Below are positions 45,899 through 56,232 of a DNA stretch of 64,000 nt, in pieces. Source of the DNA: Lepas anatifera (lineage: Eukaryota > Arthropoda > Thecostraca > Lepadidae). Every line of letters starts with the position of its first letter. Positions within the stretch are counted from its first letter, which is position 1. The notes beneath the pieces are model-generated. The model made no database searches, was not told the DNA's origin, and saw nothing but the letters and a program-made list of their open reading frames with translations. The stretch covers positions 4,476,260 through 4,540,259 of the forward strand of contig JAOTON010000385.1 of assembly GCA_034440635.1 (NCBI GenBank), written 5' to 3'. A program made the position numbers and the translations under genes.

Positions 45899-46388
45899 GG
45901 GGCTGTTCATAAATGACGTCACCCTCTCAGGTAGGACGGGGTCGGTCGAAAAGTGGCGTATCATGACGCGGCCATGGGGGGGGGGCTGGCCGAAAAGTGA
46001 CGCGCTATGACAGGGGCGGACTTTTTCCGGCGGCAATTTTTCACGGTTGAGGTGATATTGAGCTTTTTCGGAGAATGTGGAGCTGCCTAGAAGTAGGACT
46101 GAGATGTGAAGGCATTATTTTTTCTTTCCGAAGGCATTGGCTTGGAATGTCAGGCTTAAAGCCTTGCCATTACAAAATGCCGTATGGCTGTAACACGCAG
46201 TTTGTTTTATAGCTACACCGTTTTTGCGCCTACAATTTCATATATCGAATGATACTGCATAATAAGACAAAGGGGATCGGCTCAAAAGTGACGGCATGAA
46301 TGGGGGTTCCGCCCAAAAGTAATGTCATGACGTGGAGAGGGGGGCTGAAACCCCTCCGGAAAAGTGACGTTATTCATGAGCATCCCCT
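45899..46388. mobile_element. MITE family G with CRE-bearing ends
   Basis: The element is about 490 bp. The left end GGGGCTGTTCATAAATGACG plus TCA and the right end TGACGTTATTCATGAGCATC plus CCC are inverted repeats of each other, framed by TTA on both sides. Inner words AAAAGTGACG and AAAAGTGGCG recur. It is non-coding and lies in K2P intron 1. Confidence 0.72.
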
Positions 46389-46936
46389 TATCACATTGCA
46401 GCAATACGAAATCATTAATAAAACTGCTTACGTTGAAAGCAGCCCTGAGCCTTCATTTTTAAACGACCTCCAATCCACAAGGTGCCGTGCTTGCAGTCTA
46501 TGGATTTCCATACGCTCCAAGGTTCCAACGCCATTATCGAGCAACCGAGCCAACGTGACTGACTGGAGCACGGTTGCCAGCGGAGCCATTGTTTTGCGCT
46601 CGATTTTCATCCAGTTTTCTAACATCGCTCCTCATCGGTTTGTCATGATTTATCTCGTCGATTTGCCATGATTTTATTCTGGAAGAAACCTAGCTCCGGA
46701 TGCCTCTGGCCCGCTTTTCTTCTAGGTCACCGCTAGTATCCATTTCTCAATTCCTGTTACTCAGGAAGCATTGCTTTCCAGGACGTCGCAGAGAAGGAGG
46801 GCCAGATTTCATCCATATTGTCACAAGGTCTTGCAATGACACGCTATTGTTTCACAACCCCGCGTCAAGGTAGCACCGCGTCGGTGCCGAACTTTAAAGA
46901 TAGCTTCCTGACAGGCTTCCGCTCCTAGACTGCTGG

Positions 46937-47060
46937 TGGCTATAATATATTCCTGGCATGCTTAAGATATCATCGAAAATAAGCATACAAAGCGCAGGCT
47001 ATGGTATATTCGTGTCATATTTAACATATCCCCGAAAATAGGCATACCAAGCGTTGGCTT
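46937..47060. repeat. Imperfect tandem duplication upstream of K2P exon 2
   Basis: GGCTATAATATATTC...CGAAAATAAGCATACAAAGCG is followed by GGCTATGGTATATTC...CGAAAATAGGCATACCAAGCG, a period of about 67 bp. Confidence 0.75.
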
Positions 47061-47098
47061 GAAGGTACTCAGATCGAGTCAACACGCGTCTTTTTCAG

Positions 47099-47327
47099 AG
47101 AAATTCCTGATTAGCCACGTGAACGACAGCCTCGGCAACGATAAGAAATTTCAAAGAAGCCGCGTTGACAGATGGCTTCTAGATACCAAGGATATCATAC
47201 GGGGCTATGAAGACAAACTGAAAGGTATCCAGTCCGACGCTGAAAAGTGTGGACTAGTTAAGAAAAGAAGATGAATGGGACTTCAAATCGGCACTTCTGT
47301 TTGCCACTACTGTGGTAACAACCATTG
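47099..47327 (+). CDS. K2P channel, exon 2: cap and pore helix 1, with a one-base frameshift
   Basis: The exon starts after TTTTTCAG (47098) and ends at the donor ATTG|GTAAGT (47328). It first encodes the second cap helix (KFLISHVNDSLGNDKKF, then DRWLLDTKDIIRGYEDKLKG). That frame hits TGA at 47272. The pore helix (DEWDFKSALLFATTVVTTIG) is in the next frame, starting at codon GAT 47270. The +1 frame lacks a splice signal between them; an upstream TAG in that frame at 47256 rules out an early switch. The simplest explanation is one extra A in the AAAA run at 47263-47266: without it, all three exons stay in phase and the last base plus exon 3 gives the GYG filter. An assembly error or a true inactivating indel are both possible. 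The intron splits the first glycine codon of GYG, which I recall as a common intron site in K2P genes. Confidence 0.85.
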
Positions 47328-48523
47328 GTAAGTGAAATGCCTATAACGCTAGTACAGTGTGTAATATGCCAGTCGCTCCGGAGCGTGAAACGGAGAGGGC
47401 GCCACAGGCAATGGCAAGGAAACTAGCTGTAGTGCCACCCACACATTCTTCCTCGGTATTAAATGGGTTCTCATTTTGCGTTACGTAGGTTAAAAGTATT
47501 TACGATACATAAATAAAGCTCATTATAAACACCGTTCCAGGCAACACCCTAGAATATCAGTTTGGTTAAAGTTATAGGGGTTTCTATAGTATGTGTATGG
47601 CATAGAGCTAATGCATGCCTTCAATATAACATTTCAAGGCCTTTCTAGCACAGTAACTTTCAACAAAATCGGCGCCGTAGCTGTCTTTTCGTCCGCTCAA
47701 AAATACCCAGCTCCTCATATGCTTAAGCAGTAAATCCTCCGGCGTCGAAACGTTGACGTTAGCGCCTCATGAAGCCAGGCAGCTTGAACGGGGCTGGCTC
47801 CATGGCTGGCTTTATTGACATTTGCCAGGCCAGTAAAACACGAACGCCGTCACCTAGTGTCTTCCAACAACTGTACGGCCGAAACACCATGTTGACAGGG
47901 GCGTAGCCAAGAGGGGGGCGCCAGGGACAGCCCCCCCTGAGGACACGATTCTGTAACAAGCAGGGCCTTTTTAACCCATCAGGGCCCTTTTGGCGCTGTC
48001 GCAGGGACCCTTTTTCGGGACGCCGCCCCCTGAGCGAAATCCTGGCTACGCCCCTGCCTGTAGATGCAGTTATATCCATTACGTTGATAATCTTCCTCGA
48101 AAACCTGTCAATAACGCTATTCACTTCTCGGTGATGTGCCTTGTTTTCTTAAAAAAAAACGCTCAGACAAGCCTTTCTATCTCTGAAACGTGGAAACGTT
48201 CAATTTATACAGTGTTTCTAGTACCACCTACGTCAACGATCGGATAACGTCATGTGATTGGGCAGGAAATGATCAGCGGTAAATCTGCCCAGATTTTCTT
48301 CTTGCTTTGAAATATAGTGTTCCTAAATTAGCCCACGTGATTTTTTAGCAGAAATGAAGCGGAGTAACCGGAAGTGACGGAATAAATCATCCATGGGCTA
48401 AATCCCATTTCAGCTGTCAATTTTAATGCTCCTTCGCCCAACTACTTTAACTAAAACGTTTCACATTTTCTGAGCCCACAAAAATGCGCGACCGTGATTC
48501 ATGCTCGTTTCATTCTCCGCCAG
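47328..48523 (+). other. K2P intron 2
   Basis: This 1.2-kb intron runs from GTAAGT to CTCCGCCAG and contains an inverted hAT-A MITE (47896-48056). Nothing else is recognised. Confidence 0.8.
47896..48056 (-). mobile_element. hAT-like MITE, family A, copy 3, internally deleted
   Basis: The element is 161 bp in inverse orientation, from CAGGGGCGTAGCCAAGAGGG to AATCCTGGCTACGCCCCTG. The flanking 8-mers CATGTTGA and CCTGTAGA match at 6 of 8 positions. Confidence 0.82.
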
Positions 48524-49344
48524 GCTACGGTAACCGAACACCGACGAGCCGCAACGGCCGGCTGGCGACGCTGCTCTACGCCATGATGGGCGTGCCTATC
48601 ATGCTGGTCTGCATGCGCACACTGGGTCGGGAGATGTCCCACGCCATCGACGCACTGTACGACCGCGTCCAGAATCGCATGCGTTCGTGGCGTTCCCGTG
48701 GCGGTGGTGGGGACGACGATGACGACGCACGCCAAGACAGCTTAGCGCCACCAGGATCGTCTGCAGAGCCACCTACAGGGCAGTCCATGGCGGCATCTGG
48801 CCTGCCGACGGTGGCCATACAGCCGCCCGACGACGGATGCGAGGAGGCTGCGGGACCAGCTCACCACGGCCACGGAGGCTCCGGCCATCAGCGGCTCCGC
48901 GTACCGCTGGCGCTGGTGTTTGCCATCAGCACACTTTACAACTCAATCGGCGCCTGGATATTCGCACACTACGAGAGCTGGTCTTTCTTGGAGGGCTTCT
49001 ACTTCACATTCATCACCATCTCCACCATCGGGTTCGGCGACCTGGTGCCACACTTGCTCAAGGACAATAAATACAGCTACGGGAAGGCGCCGATCTGGTG
49101 GGTCGAGCTCGTGTACGTGGTTTACGTCATGCTGGGCCTCACGGTGATTCAGATGACGTTTGAGGTGACTCGAGAGACCATCAACAGTCAATTCTACCAG
49201 CTGGGCCACTCTCTGGGACTGGTGGAACGGACGCCTGAAGAGCTGGCCAGCATGGAGAGGAGGCGGCTACGGCGGGAGAAGCGCGCCCAGAGCAGACAGC
49301 GCAGCCGCGCCCTGGGAGACTCCCAGGAGTGGATCAGGAGGTAG
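48524..49344 (+). CDS. K2P channel, exon 3: filter 1, TM2, TM3, pore 2, TM4 and C-terminal tail
   Basis: The exon opens with GC TAC GGT, completing the first filter GYG from the G left by exon 2. It encodes TM2 (LATLLYAMMGVPIMLVCM), a cytoplasmic loop of about 90 residues with an aspartate run (from GAC repeats) and low-complexity sequence, TM3 (VPLALVFAISTLYNSIGAWI), pore helix 2 with filter TIGFGD (FLEGFYFTFITISTIGFGDL), and TM4 (WVELVYVVYVMLGLTVIQMT). The tail is basic (ERRRLRREKRAQSRQRSRAL) and ends SQEWIRR before TAG at 49342. Both filters are canonical, so the channel should be potassium-selective if translated. The last codons lie in the first unit of a 71-72 bp array, and each unit repeats a possible donor (GGAG|GTAGGC). 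The protein may therefore stop here or splice on to 51150-51339. Confidence 0.92.
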
Positions 49345-49700
49345 GCACCGCCATGCGCCTGGGGCAAACAGCGCAGCCGCGCCTGGGAGACTCCCAGGAG
49401 TGGATCAGGAGGTAGGCACCGCCACGCGCCCGGGGCAAACAGCGCAGCCGCGCCCTGGGACACTCCCAGGAGTGGATCAGGAGGTAGCAACGCCACGACC
49501 GCAAAAAGCGGCCGCGGCCTGGGACACTCCCAGGAGTGGATCAGGAGGTAGGCAACGCTACGCACCCGGGGCAAACAGCGCAGCCGCGCCCTGGCAACTC
49601 CCAGGAGTGGATCAGGAGGTAGGCAACGCCACGCGCCCGGGGCAAACAGAGCGGCCGCGCCCTGGCAGACTCCCAGGAGTGGATCAGGAGGTAGGCACCG
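49300..49700 (+). repeat. 71-72 bp tandem array carrying the K2P exon end, 6 copies
   Basis: CTCCCAGGAGTGGATCAGGA recurs at 49320, 49391, 49463, 49527, 49598 and 49670. Spacings are 71, 72, 64, 71 and 72 bp. The first unit is coding (SQEWIRR and stop). Each unit repeats the GGAGGTAGGC word, a stop codon in the channel frame and also a plausible 5' splice site. The long minus-strand ORF over the array follows from the repeat. Confidence 0.9.
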
Positions 49701-50329
49701 CCGCAAGCCCAGTCCCGCGCGCACTTAGTGAAACTAGCAGGCATAGTTTAAGTAGACAGGGACCTGCTACGCAGGTAAAATAGAGCGTGAAAGTGTCGGT
49801 CTCACTTTGACGTGCAGCTAAACGTATAGGCCTAAACAAAAACCATGCAATCTGTTGAATCCATGGATACCCCATCTTACCTTCTCAGCTAGGAGTCTAT
49901 TAAGTTTTGTTAGTAAGACATTTTTGTAAGTAAAGTTAAAGTTCTTTTATAGCGTTATGCGCATCACAGACAATGGTGAAAAGGAAAATGGAAACCGAAA
50001 ATTGGCACTCGCGTTTCTAATAATCCCCGGCCCAGTGGTCTCGGTAGACACATGATACTTTAATCCACCACAAATTTAACAGGATATTGAGTTTAAATTG
50101 GAACAGAATGAGCAATGTATACCTATGTGAAAGTCAAACTACTTTAACATTATCATTTTAATCAGTTGAGGGGGTCTTTAATTGCCCCCACTCATTTTTT
50201 CGAGGTGCCCGAAGAACTGCTCGCTGCCGGGAAACGCTACTTGCCTAGATTTGAGAGAATTTATGAGCGCTTCGATTGGTGAACGAATTTTTAAAGTCGG
50301 TCAATAATCTTTTGTTTATCGACTTTCAA
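49701..50329. other. Unassigned spacer after the K2P array
   Basis: No exon is seen. It is either 3' UTR and intergenic DNA or a third intron, depending on where the channel ends. Confidence 0.35.
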
Positions 50330-50840
50330 AGTCAGACCTACATTTTAAGACCGTCGCAATCGCGCAGTCGCGCCAGTTCGCCTGTAATGTAGATTGAGTG
50401 GTGACGTAACAGCGTCATATAATCAGGTTATATGCCAAGGTCATCCCACATGAAGTTCAAACGCCACAGCTCAAGGTCATTGACCCCAGTTTTCCGGCCA
50501 GACGGCACTGTTACGTATCGCAGGTCATGACTATAGTTAAGGCTTCTCAATGTCAAGGTCAAAGGTCTTTTTTTCAAGGTCAAGCCCTCATTACTCGAGG
50601 CTGCTATAGTGTTAGTTATATTGTACATTATTGGGAATATGTCATATTGCTACGTCATAGGTCAGCGACCTTAAATGACCTTGACTTCAAACTTTCCGAG
50701 AACATTGTGTGGGACCTTCACTATATGACTTTAGTCTGCTTTTAGTGCATTCCCATCCTTTTCTGCTTAATCACGGTATTTCCCAAAAGTTCTCCAGATT
50801 TGACCTTTACGACCTCGAGGCCCATAACGGAGCGAACCCA
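50330..50840 (-). mobile_element. Dispersed repeat family E, copy 3, reverse
   Basis: On the minus strand it shows the family order ATTACAGGCGAACTGGCGCG, GTCACCACTC, CTTGAGCTGTGG, AAGGTCATTTAAGGTCG and GGGAAATACCGTGATT. TCAAGGTCA words are frequent. Confidence 0.62.
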
Positions 50841-51149
50841 AGAACTCAGATCCGAGCACTTCTTGGAGATGATAACTTAGTTTTTTTGTAAAACCTAGTG
50901 GGAAGTTGACTGACGTGAAAGCAATCTCGGATGCTCCGATATCTAAGATTTTTCACGAAACTAAGTTGGATAATATTTTAGCCATACGCTCTCCCTGTCT
51001 CGCGCTACCAGATCAGCTTCTACATAATCATTTCTTTAAAATGTTTCCATTCTTCTAAAACAATCCGACAAACTTATATTGGCTGTGGCATCGACAGTAG
51101 AAAGCACCATCTACCACACCAGAAGGTAGCCATCTGGCGTCGGGGGCAG

Positions 51150-51339
51150 CAGAGGAATCCTGGGACCCGCCCGTGTGACTGTGATGGTGGGCGGCAGGTC
51201 GGCGGAAGACCAGCTGGATCCGATGGGCAGGTCCCCCAGCATGAAGTCAGCAGAGCCGGGCTCCAGTACCGAGGCCAGCAGCGCCGAGTCTGTACCGCGC
51301 CCCAAGCGGCCCCGGTCGGCGCGCACCAGACGCTCGTGA
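51150..51339 (+). CDS. Candidate terminal exon of the K2P gene
   Basis: After an AG at 51148-51149, the plus frame reads RGILGPARVTVMVGGRSAED, a proline/serine-rich stretch (DPMGRSPSMKSAEPGSSTEA) and a basic end (RPKRPRSARTRRS) to TGA at 51337. If exon 3 is spliced at GGAG|GTAGGC, the split codon becomes AGC and the frame matches. AATAAA follows at 51393-51398. Against this: the acceptor has a poor pyrimidine tract, and GC-rich DNA leaves other frames and the minus strand open too. A cytoplasmic tail of this kind is common in ion channels but not diagnostic. Confidence 0.4.
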
Positions 51340-51392
51340 GTAGCTACCGTTTACCTGTGCCAAAAAGACCAAACCAGGCGAATAACCTCCCC

Positions 51393-51398
51393 AATAAA
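51393..51398 (+). terminator. Candidate polyadenylation signal for K2P
   Basis: AATAAA 54 bp after the candidate TGA on the plus strand. It is consistent with the gene ending here. Confidence 0.4.
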
Positions 51399-52843
51399 TT
51401 TCCCCCCGAATAATAACGTAAAGATACGACAAAGCAGCGACCATTTCAAATATTCGCGAACCGTAAGTCCTCTACGTTTCTAGACTTTTGGTACCGAAAT
51501 GTGAAAGTCCGTAATGTACGATGGGACTACTTTGAAATCGTAGTAACTTCCACGTTTAGATTGATGCAATGTTATTTGATTGGAATGTTTGTAAGTATTA
51601 CAGACTGTGTGTTTACTATATTTACGAAATGCGTTAAAAATTCACGGTTTCTTAGTGCGTAAATTTTTAGTATGCACACGGCGGAAAATTATCATTCTGA
51701 AGCCACCGCAAGACTTGCCTTAGATTATTTTGCCTGGTGCACCCCGTCAGACGCCACAGCACGCCAGACAGAGCCGTGTGCTGCCTCTTTGGAGTGTGGC
51801 CGATGGTACAGCCAAGCGACATATACAGAGCGCCGCCCCAGCCATGCTCATTGCAGAGTAGTCTGAGCCACAGTTCCATGCAGGGGGGATTTATATTGTT
51901 CTAATGACAAATGTTAGAAAAATAACTTATTTCTGTTAGTTTGATACTCGCGCTTATATTTACGAGTAGGTGGCCTAATATCCGTCTCACTTTACCAGTT
52001 CATGTACTATCAAATCCTAGAAACAGCCCTGCACATTATTTAGCTTGGTCCTCTGGTTGACTTCTAAGACAAGAATTATTCCAAGGGAACATATTTCTGA
52101 ACACCTAGGTGGTGATATTTCTGAACACATATTTCAAGTACACATATCTGTACATTTTCTCAACACCTAATGCCTACAATGTTGTAATACCATCCTCAAT
52201 AAAAATTAGAAATTCCACCTGAATTTGGCACACGAGATAAAAAATCATCTCCTAAATGCACTGTACAAAAATCAAACAGAATGAGCTTTGTTTCCGGATG
52301 ACCATTGCTAATACACATGCTGTTCAATCCATGCAGCAAACAGCTTTGGTATCAACGAAATCAAAGGGTAAATAGTCAAATTTACAGTATCCCAATCAAG
52401 TTAACTGAGTAATTGGTAACTAACTCAATAATTCCTATCAAAAGACATTGCATCCAAAGCTGCCTTTAAGATTCCACTATACATATTGTTTCCTGAAGGA
52501 ATCCGCTGGCTCTCTACCTCCCGATGTCAGTGCAGCGGGCAGAACCGGCGCAATTTTTGTCAAACTTTGAATGGGAACCAAAAGCGAGAAAATGATTTTT
52601 GAGGGCCCCAAGGGGCATCCCTGGGCAGCCAAAGGGGGAACTCTCGTTTTCCTCAGCGGGCATTTTTTCTACTCTGCACAATAAACATTGTTCAGCGACC
52701 AGTGGCTTTCAGCAAAGGTCGCAAATGTATTTGCCGAACGAATGACAGGGCTGCACTAGATTGTTTGTGAAACGGCACTTATCCCCAGTGGAGGAAACCC
52801 GGAGGTGCTGGGGACCAAAAAGTGGTCCCGTGTATTATTACTG

Positions 52844-52919
<76 letters not shown>

Positions 52920-53339
52920 TCCTGCGCGGAAGGTCACATGAAATCATTTTTTGATCGCGTGGAGCCCATGATTTCCAGCTCCCATCTTGTGGTGACATGT
53001 GTTACCTGTTCCAGACCGGAGCCCACCTGACGGAAACCAGCAACGAAAGGTCTTCCGTCGCGAACCAACCCAGGAAGGGGCAAGAAGAGGCAACGTTAGC
53101 CAACAGGATTCTGCAGGCTTTACGTCTTAAACAAAGGATGCTAATCGAAATATTTCGCCTCATCCACGGAATGTTTGGTTGCAGATTTCCCCTGGTCGAA
53201 GGAGCTTTATGGATTGCTTTGTGGTGAAACGCAATTTTTTTATATCGATAGGCCTTTCAAAAGGGTGTCTTATGTTCTAGTAAGAACTGTTAACAGCACA
53301 TCCAGGCAAGAAAGAGTACTACATCGAGATGCCTCCCAG
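51399..53339. other. Intergenic DNA between the convergent K2P and SmD3 genes
   Basis: AT-rich with no recognised exon. A short recurring phrase ATATTTCTGAACAC occurs at about 52089 and 52110. An (AT)n tract lies at 52845-52917. Confidence 0.45.
52845..52917. repeat. (TA)n microsatellite
   Basis: About 36 uninterrupted TA units. Confidence 0.95.
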
Positions 53340-53345
53340 TTTATT
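53340..53345 (-). terminator. Candidate polyadenylation signal for SmD3
   Basis: AATAAA on the minus strand about 165 bp after the SmD3 stop codon, giving a short 3' UTR. Confidence 0.5.
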
Positions 53346-53508
53346 AGGGACATGTTACCGCGTACGACACGAACGCATATACAGGTGTTTTGAAATCTTC
53401 GGAGGCGCGATGAGATGAGGGGGAGCCGACATGTCTCTAGATGGTGCAAGAGCGTTGACAGAATGGCAGCTCGCCTGTTTCCGATGAGGGGCGGCGACGT
53501 CACGGGCC

Positions 53509-53582
53509 TCAGCGGCGGCCCGGACGTCCACCAGACCAGCCGCGACCGCGGAACCCTCCGCTGCGACCGCGGCCCCGCGCAG
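53509..53582 (-). CDS. SNRPD3: SmD3, exon 3: arginine-glycine-rich tail and stop
   Basis: After the acceptor GTGTCGGCAG (minus strand, AG at 53584-53583) the exon reads CT, completing the split codon G|CT for alanine, then ARGRGRSGGFRGRGWSGGRP and GRR before TGA at 53511-53509. The RG dipeptides are the expected SmD3 tail, the part symmetrically dimethylated by PRMT5 and bound by SMN during snRNP assembly in known animals. Phase with exon 2 is exact, and the three exons give 131 residues against 126 in the human protein. The acceptor lies only 3 bases from the edge of the 26-bp minisatellite. Confidence 0.9.
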
Positions 53583-53585
53583 CTG

Positions 53586-55800
53586 CCGACACAGCGCACC
53601 GTCAGGCAACACCGACACAACGCACCGTCAGTCAACACCGACACAGCGCACTGTCGGTCAACACCGTCACAGCGCACCGTCAGGCAACACCGACACAGCG
53701 CACCGTCAGTCAAAACCGACACAGCGCACCGTCAGTCAACACCGTCACATCGCACCGTCAGGCAACACCGACACAACGCACCGTCAGTCAAAACCGACAC
53801 AGCGCACCGTCAGGCAACACCGACAAAGCGCACCGTCAGTCAACACCGGCATAGCGCACCGTCAGTCAACACAGACATAGCGCACCGTCAGTCAACACCG
53901 ACACAGCGCATCGTCAGTCAACACAGACATAACGCACCGTCAGTCAACAGAGGCACAGCGCACCGTCAGTCAACACCGTCAGACATAGCACACCGTCAGT
54001 CAACACCGTCACAGAATAACGTCATCCAATGCCGACACAACGTATCGTCAGTCAACACCGACACAGTGCACCGTCAGTCAACAACATCACAACGCACTGT
54101 CAGTCAACACCGACACAGCGCACCGCCAGTCAACACAGACACAGTGCACCGTCAGTCAACACCGACACAGCACATCGTCAGTCAACACCGTCACAGCACA
54201 GCATCAGTCAACACCGTCACGGAATAACGTCGTCCAATGTCGACACAACGCACCGTCAGTCAACAACAACACAACGCACCGTCAGTCAACACCGACACAG
54301 CGCACCGCCAGTCAACACCGACACAGTGCACCGTCAGTCAACACCGACACAGCGCATCGTCAGTCAACACCGTCACAGCACAGCATCAGTCAACACCGTC
54401 ACAACGCACCGTCAGTCAACACCGACATAGCGCACCGTCAGTCAACACCGTCACAGTGCACCGTCAGTCAATACTGACACAGCGCAGCGTCAGTCAACAC
54501 CGACAAAACGCACCGTCAGTCAACACCGTCACAGCACAGCATCAGTCAACACCGTCACATAACGTCATCCAATGCCGACACAACGCATCGTCAGTCAACA
54601 CCGTCAGTCAACAACATCACAACGCACCGTCAGTCAACAACGACACAGCGCACCGCCAGTCAACACCGTCAAAGCGCACCGTCAGTCAAAACCGTCATAG
54701 CGCACCTGTCAGTCAAACCCGTCACAGTGCACTGCCAGTTAATACTGACACAGCGCAGCGTCAGTCAAAACCGACAAAACGCAACATCAGTCAACACCGA
54801 AACAGCGCACTGTCAGTCAACACCATCACAGCACACCATCAGTCAATACCACCACAACACATCGTCAGTCACTACCCGCACAGCGCTCTATCAGTCAATA
54901 CCAACACAGCGCACCGTCAGTCAACAGACCAAGCGCACCGTCAGTCAACACAGGCAAAGCGCACCGTCAGTCAACACAGACATAGCACAGCGTCAGTCAA
55001 CACAGACATAGCGCAGCGTCACTCAACACAGGCATAGCGCACCGACAGTCAACACAGACATAGCGCACCGACAGTCAACGCCGACATAGCGCACCGACAG
55101 TCAACACAGACATAGCGCGCCGTCAGTCAACACAGACATAGCGCACCGTCAGTCAACACAGGCATAGCGCACCGTCGGTCAACACAGACATAGCGCACCG
55201 ACAGTCAATGCCAACACAGCGCAACGCTAGTAAGCACCGTCACAGCCAATGCCGACACTTCCAATCATCACAGATACCGGCACAGCGCACCGTCAGAGTC
55301 AACAGCGACAAACAGTCATATTCAATACCGACAATTCCACCGTCACCAATACTGACACAGCGCATCGTCAGAACAGCAAATACCGGCACTTCCACCGCCA
55401 GAGCAAATATCGACGCATTACATCTTCACAAATACCGGCGATCGCACGGTGAGAGTCAATACCGACGCATCCCACCATCACAGATACTGTCACAGCGCAC
55501 CGTGAGAGTCAATGCCGACACATCCCCCACATACTGTCACAGCGCACCGTGAGAGTCAATACCAACACATCCCCCATCACATACTTCACAGCGCAACGTC
55601 AGAGTCAACACCAACACATCGCAACGCCAGAGTAAATGCTGGCACATCCCACCGTAACAAATACCGATACAGCACGCATTCACACAGAGCATAGACACAT
55701 CACACCGTCCAAGCAAATATTGACACATCGCCAAAACAGTAAATTCCGAAACACTGCCCATCACAGCGCACACACATAAACACCAGCAATTGTGATTGCA
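53586..55800. repeat. 26-bp minisatellite filling SmD3 intron 2
   Basis: The plus-strand unit is CGCACCGTCAGTCAACACCG plus ACACAG (26 bp, confirmed for example by CGCACC at 53595 and 53621). About 60 well-kept copies run to about 55250, followed by increasingly degenerate ones to about 55800. Variants swap ACACAG for TCACAG or ACATAG, often in local clusters. As 26 is not a multiple of 3 and the unit lacks plus-strand stops, all three plus frames stay open and give a translation of 26-residue period (HRHSAPSVNTDTAHRQSTP). Confidence 0.95.
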
Positions 55801-56171
55801 CAATCTCAATCAATATTAACCCAACACTGAACGTCAACGCAATATACCACCCGATAGCAAATAAGCGGCGGTATATTTTTCTGCAAATTGACGCCTCTTC
55901 CTTGAAGCATGCGAATTTTTTAAAATGGATTCCGGGTTAAGCAGGCAAAATATGGGATCAATATACCCTGATTAAGCGATCCCCATGGTGTGAAATACAA
56001 AACATCATATTACCACCACACTCACATCAAACATGTTTTACACGAAGAAAGTAAAAATAGAATCAAAAGCACAAATCACTAAACCAACGTATTCAGATTT
56101 GGGCAATGTTGTGGTACAGCCCAGTGCTCCACTTGCAAAACTTCTATCCATGAACCACTTAAAGAACTAAC
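55801..56171 (-). other. Rest of SmD3 intron 2
   Basis: AT-rich DNA between the array and exon 2. Nothing is recognised. Confidence 0.6.
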
Positions 56172-56232
56172 CTTGTGCCCCCAGGATGGCTGACTTTCCT
56201 CGCCCAGCGCCGGCACTTTGTCCTTTCTGGCC
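56172..56232 (-). CDS. SNRPD3: SmD3, exon 2
   Basis: This 61-bp exon lies between the acceptor GTTGACGCAG (AG at 56234-56233) and the donor CACAAG|GTTAGT (56171). It encodes GQKGQSAGAGRGKSAILGAQ plus one base, matching the GSGAGRGKAAILKAQ segment of animal SmD3. It follows exon 1 in phase 0 and passes phase 1 to exon 3. It is too short for ORF-based gene finding. Confidence 0.92.

Larger units (their letters stand above)
44650..47098 (+). other. K2P intron 1
   Basis: This 2.4-kb intron runs from GTATGT to TTTTTCAG. It contains MITE G (45899-46388), a plus ORF at 45298-45861 that matches nothing known to me, and an imperfect tandem duplication of about 67 bp (46937-47060) just before exon 2. 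Confidence 0.75.

Noticed and set aside
49194..49724. Minus-strand ORF of 176 residues with repeated CLPPDPLLGV
   Set aside because: It is the antisense of the K2P exon end and its 71-72 bp array.
53415..55037. Long plus-strand ORFs of 266-270 residues over the minisatellite
   Set aside because: They are produced by a stop-free 26-bp repeat, exist in all three frames, have no start context or domain, and lie within the SmD3 intron on the opposite strand.
53586..55800. CRISPR array
   Set aside because: Units are contiguous 26-bp copies without unique spacers, no cas genes are present, and the context is an animal intron.
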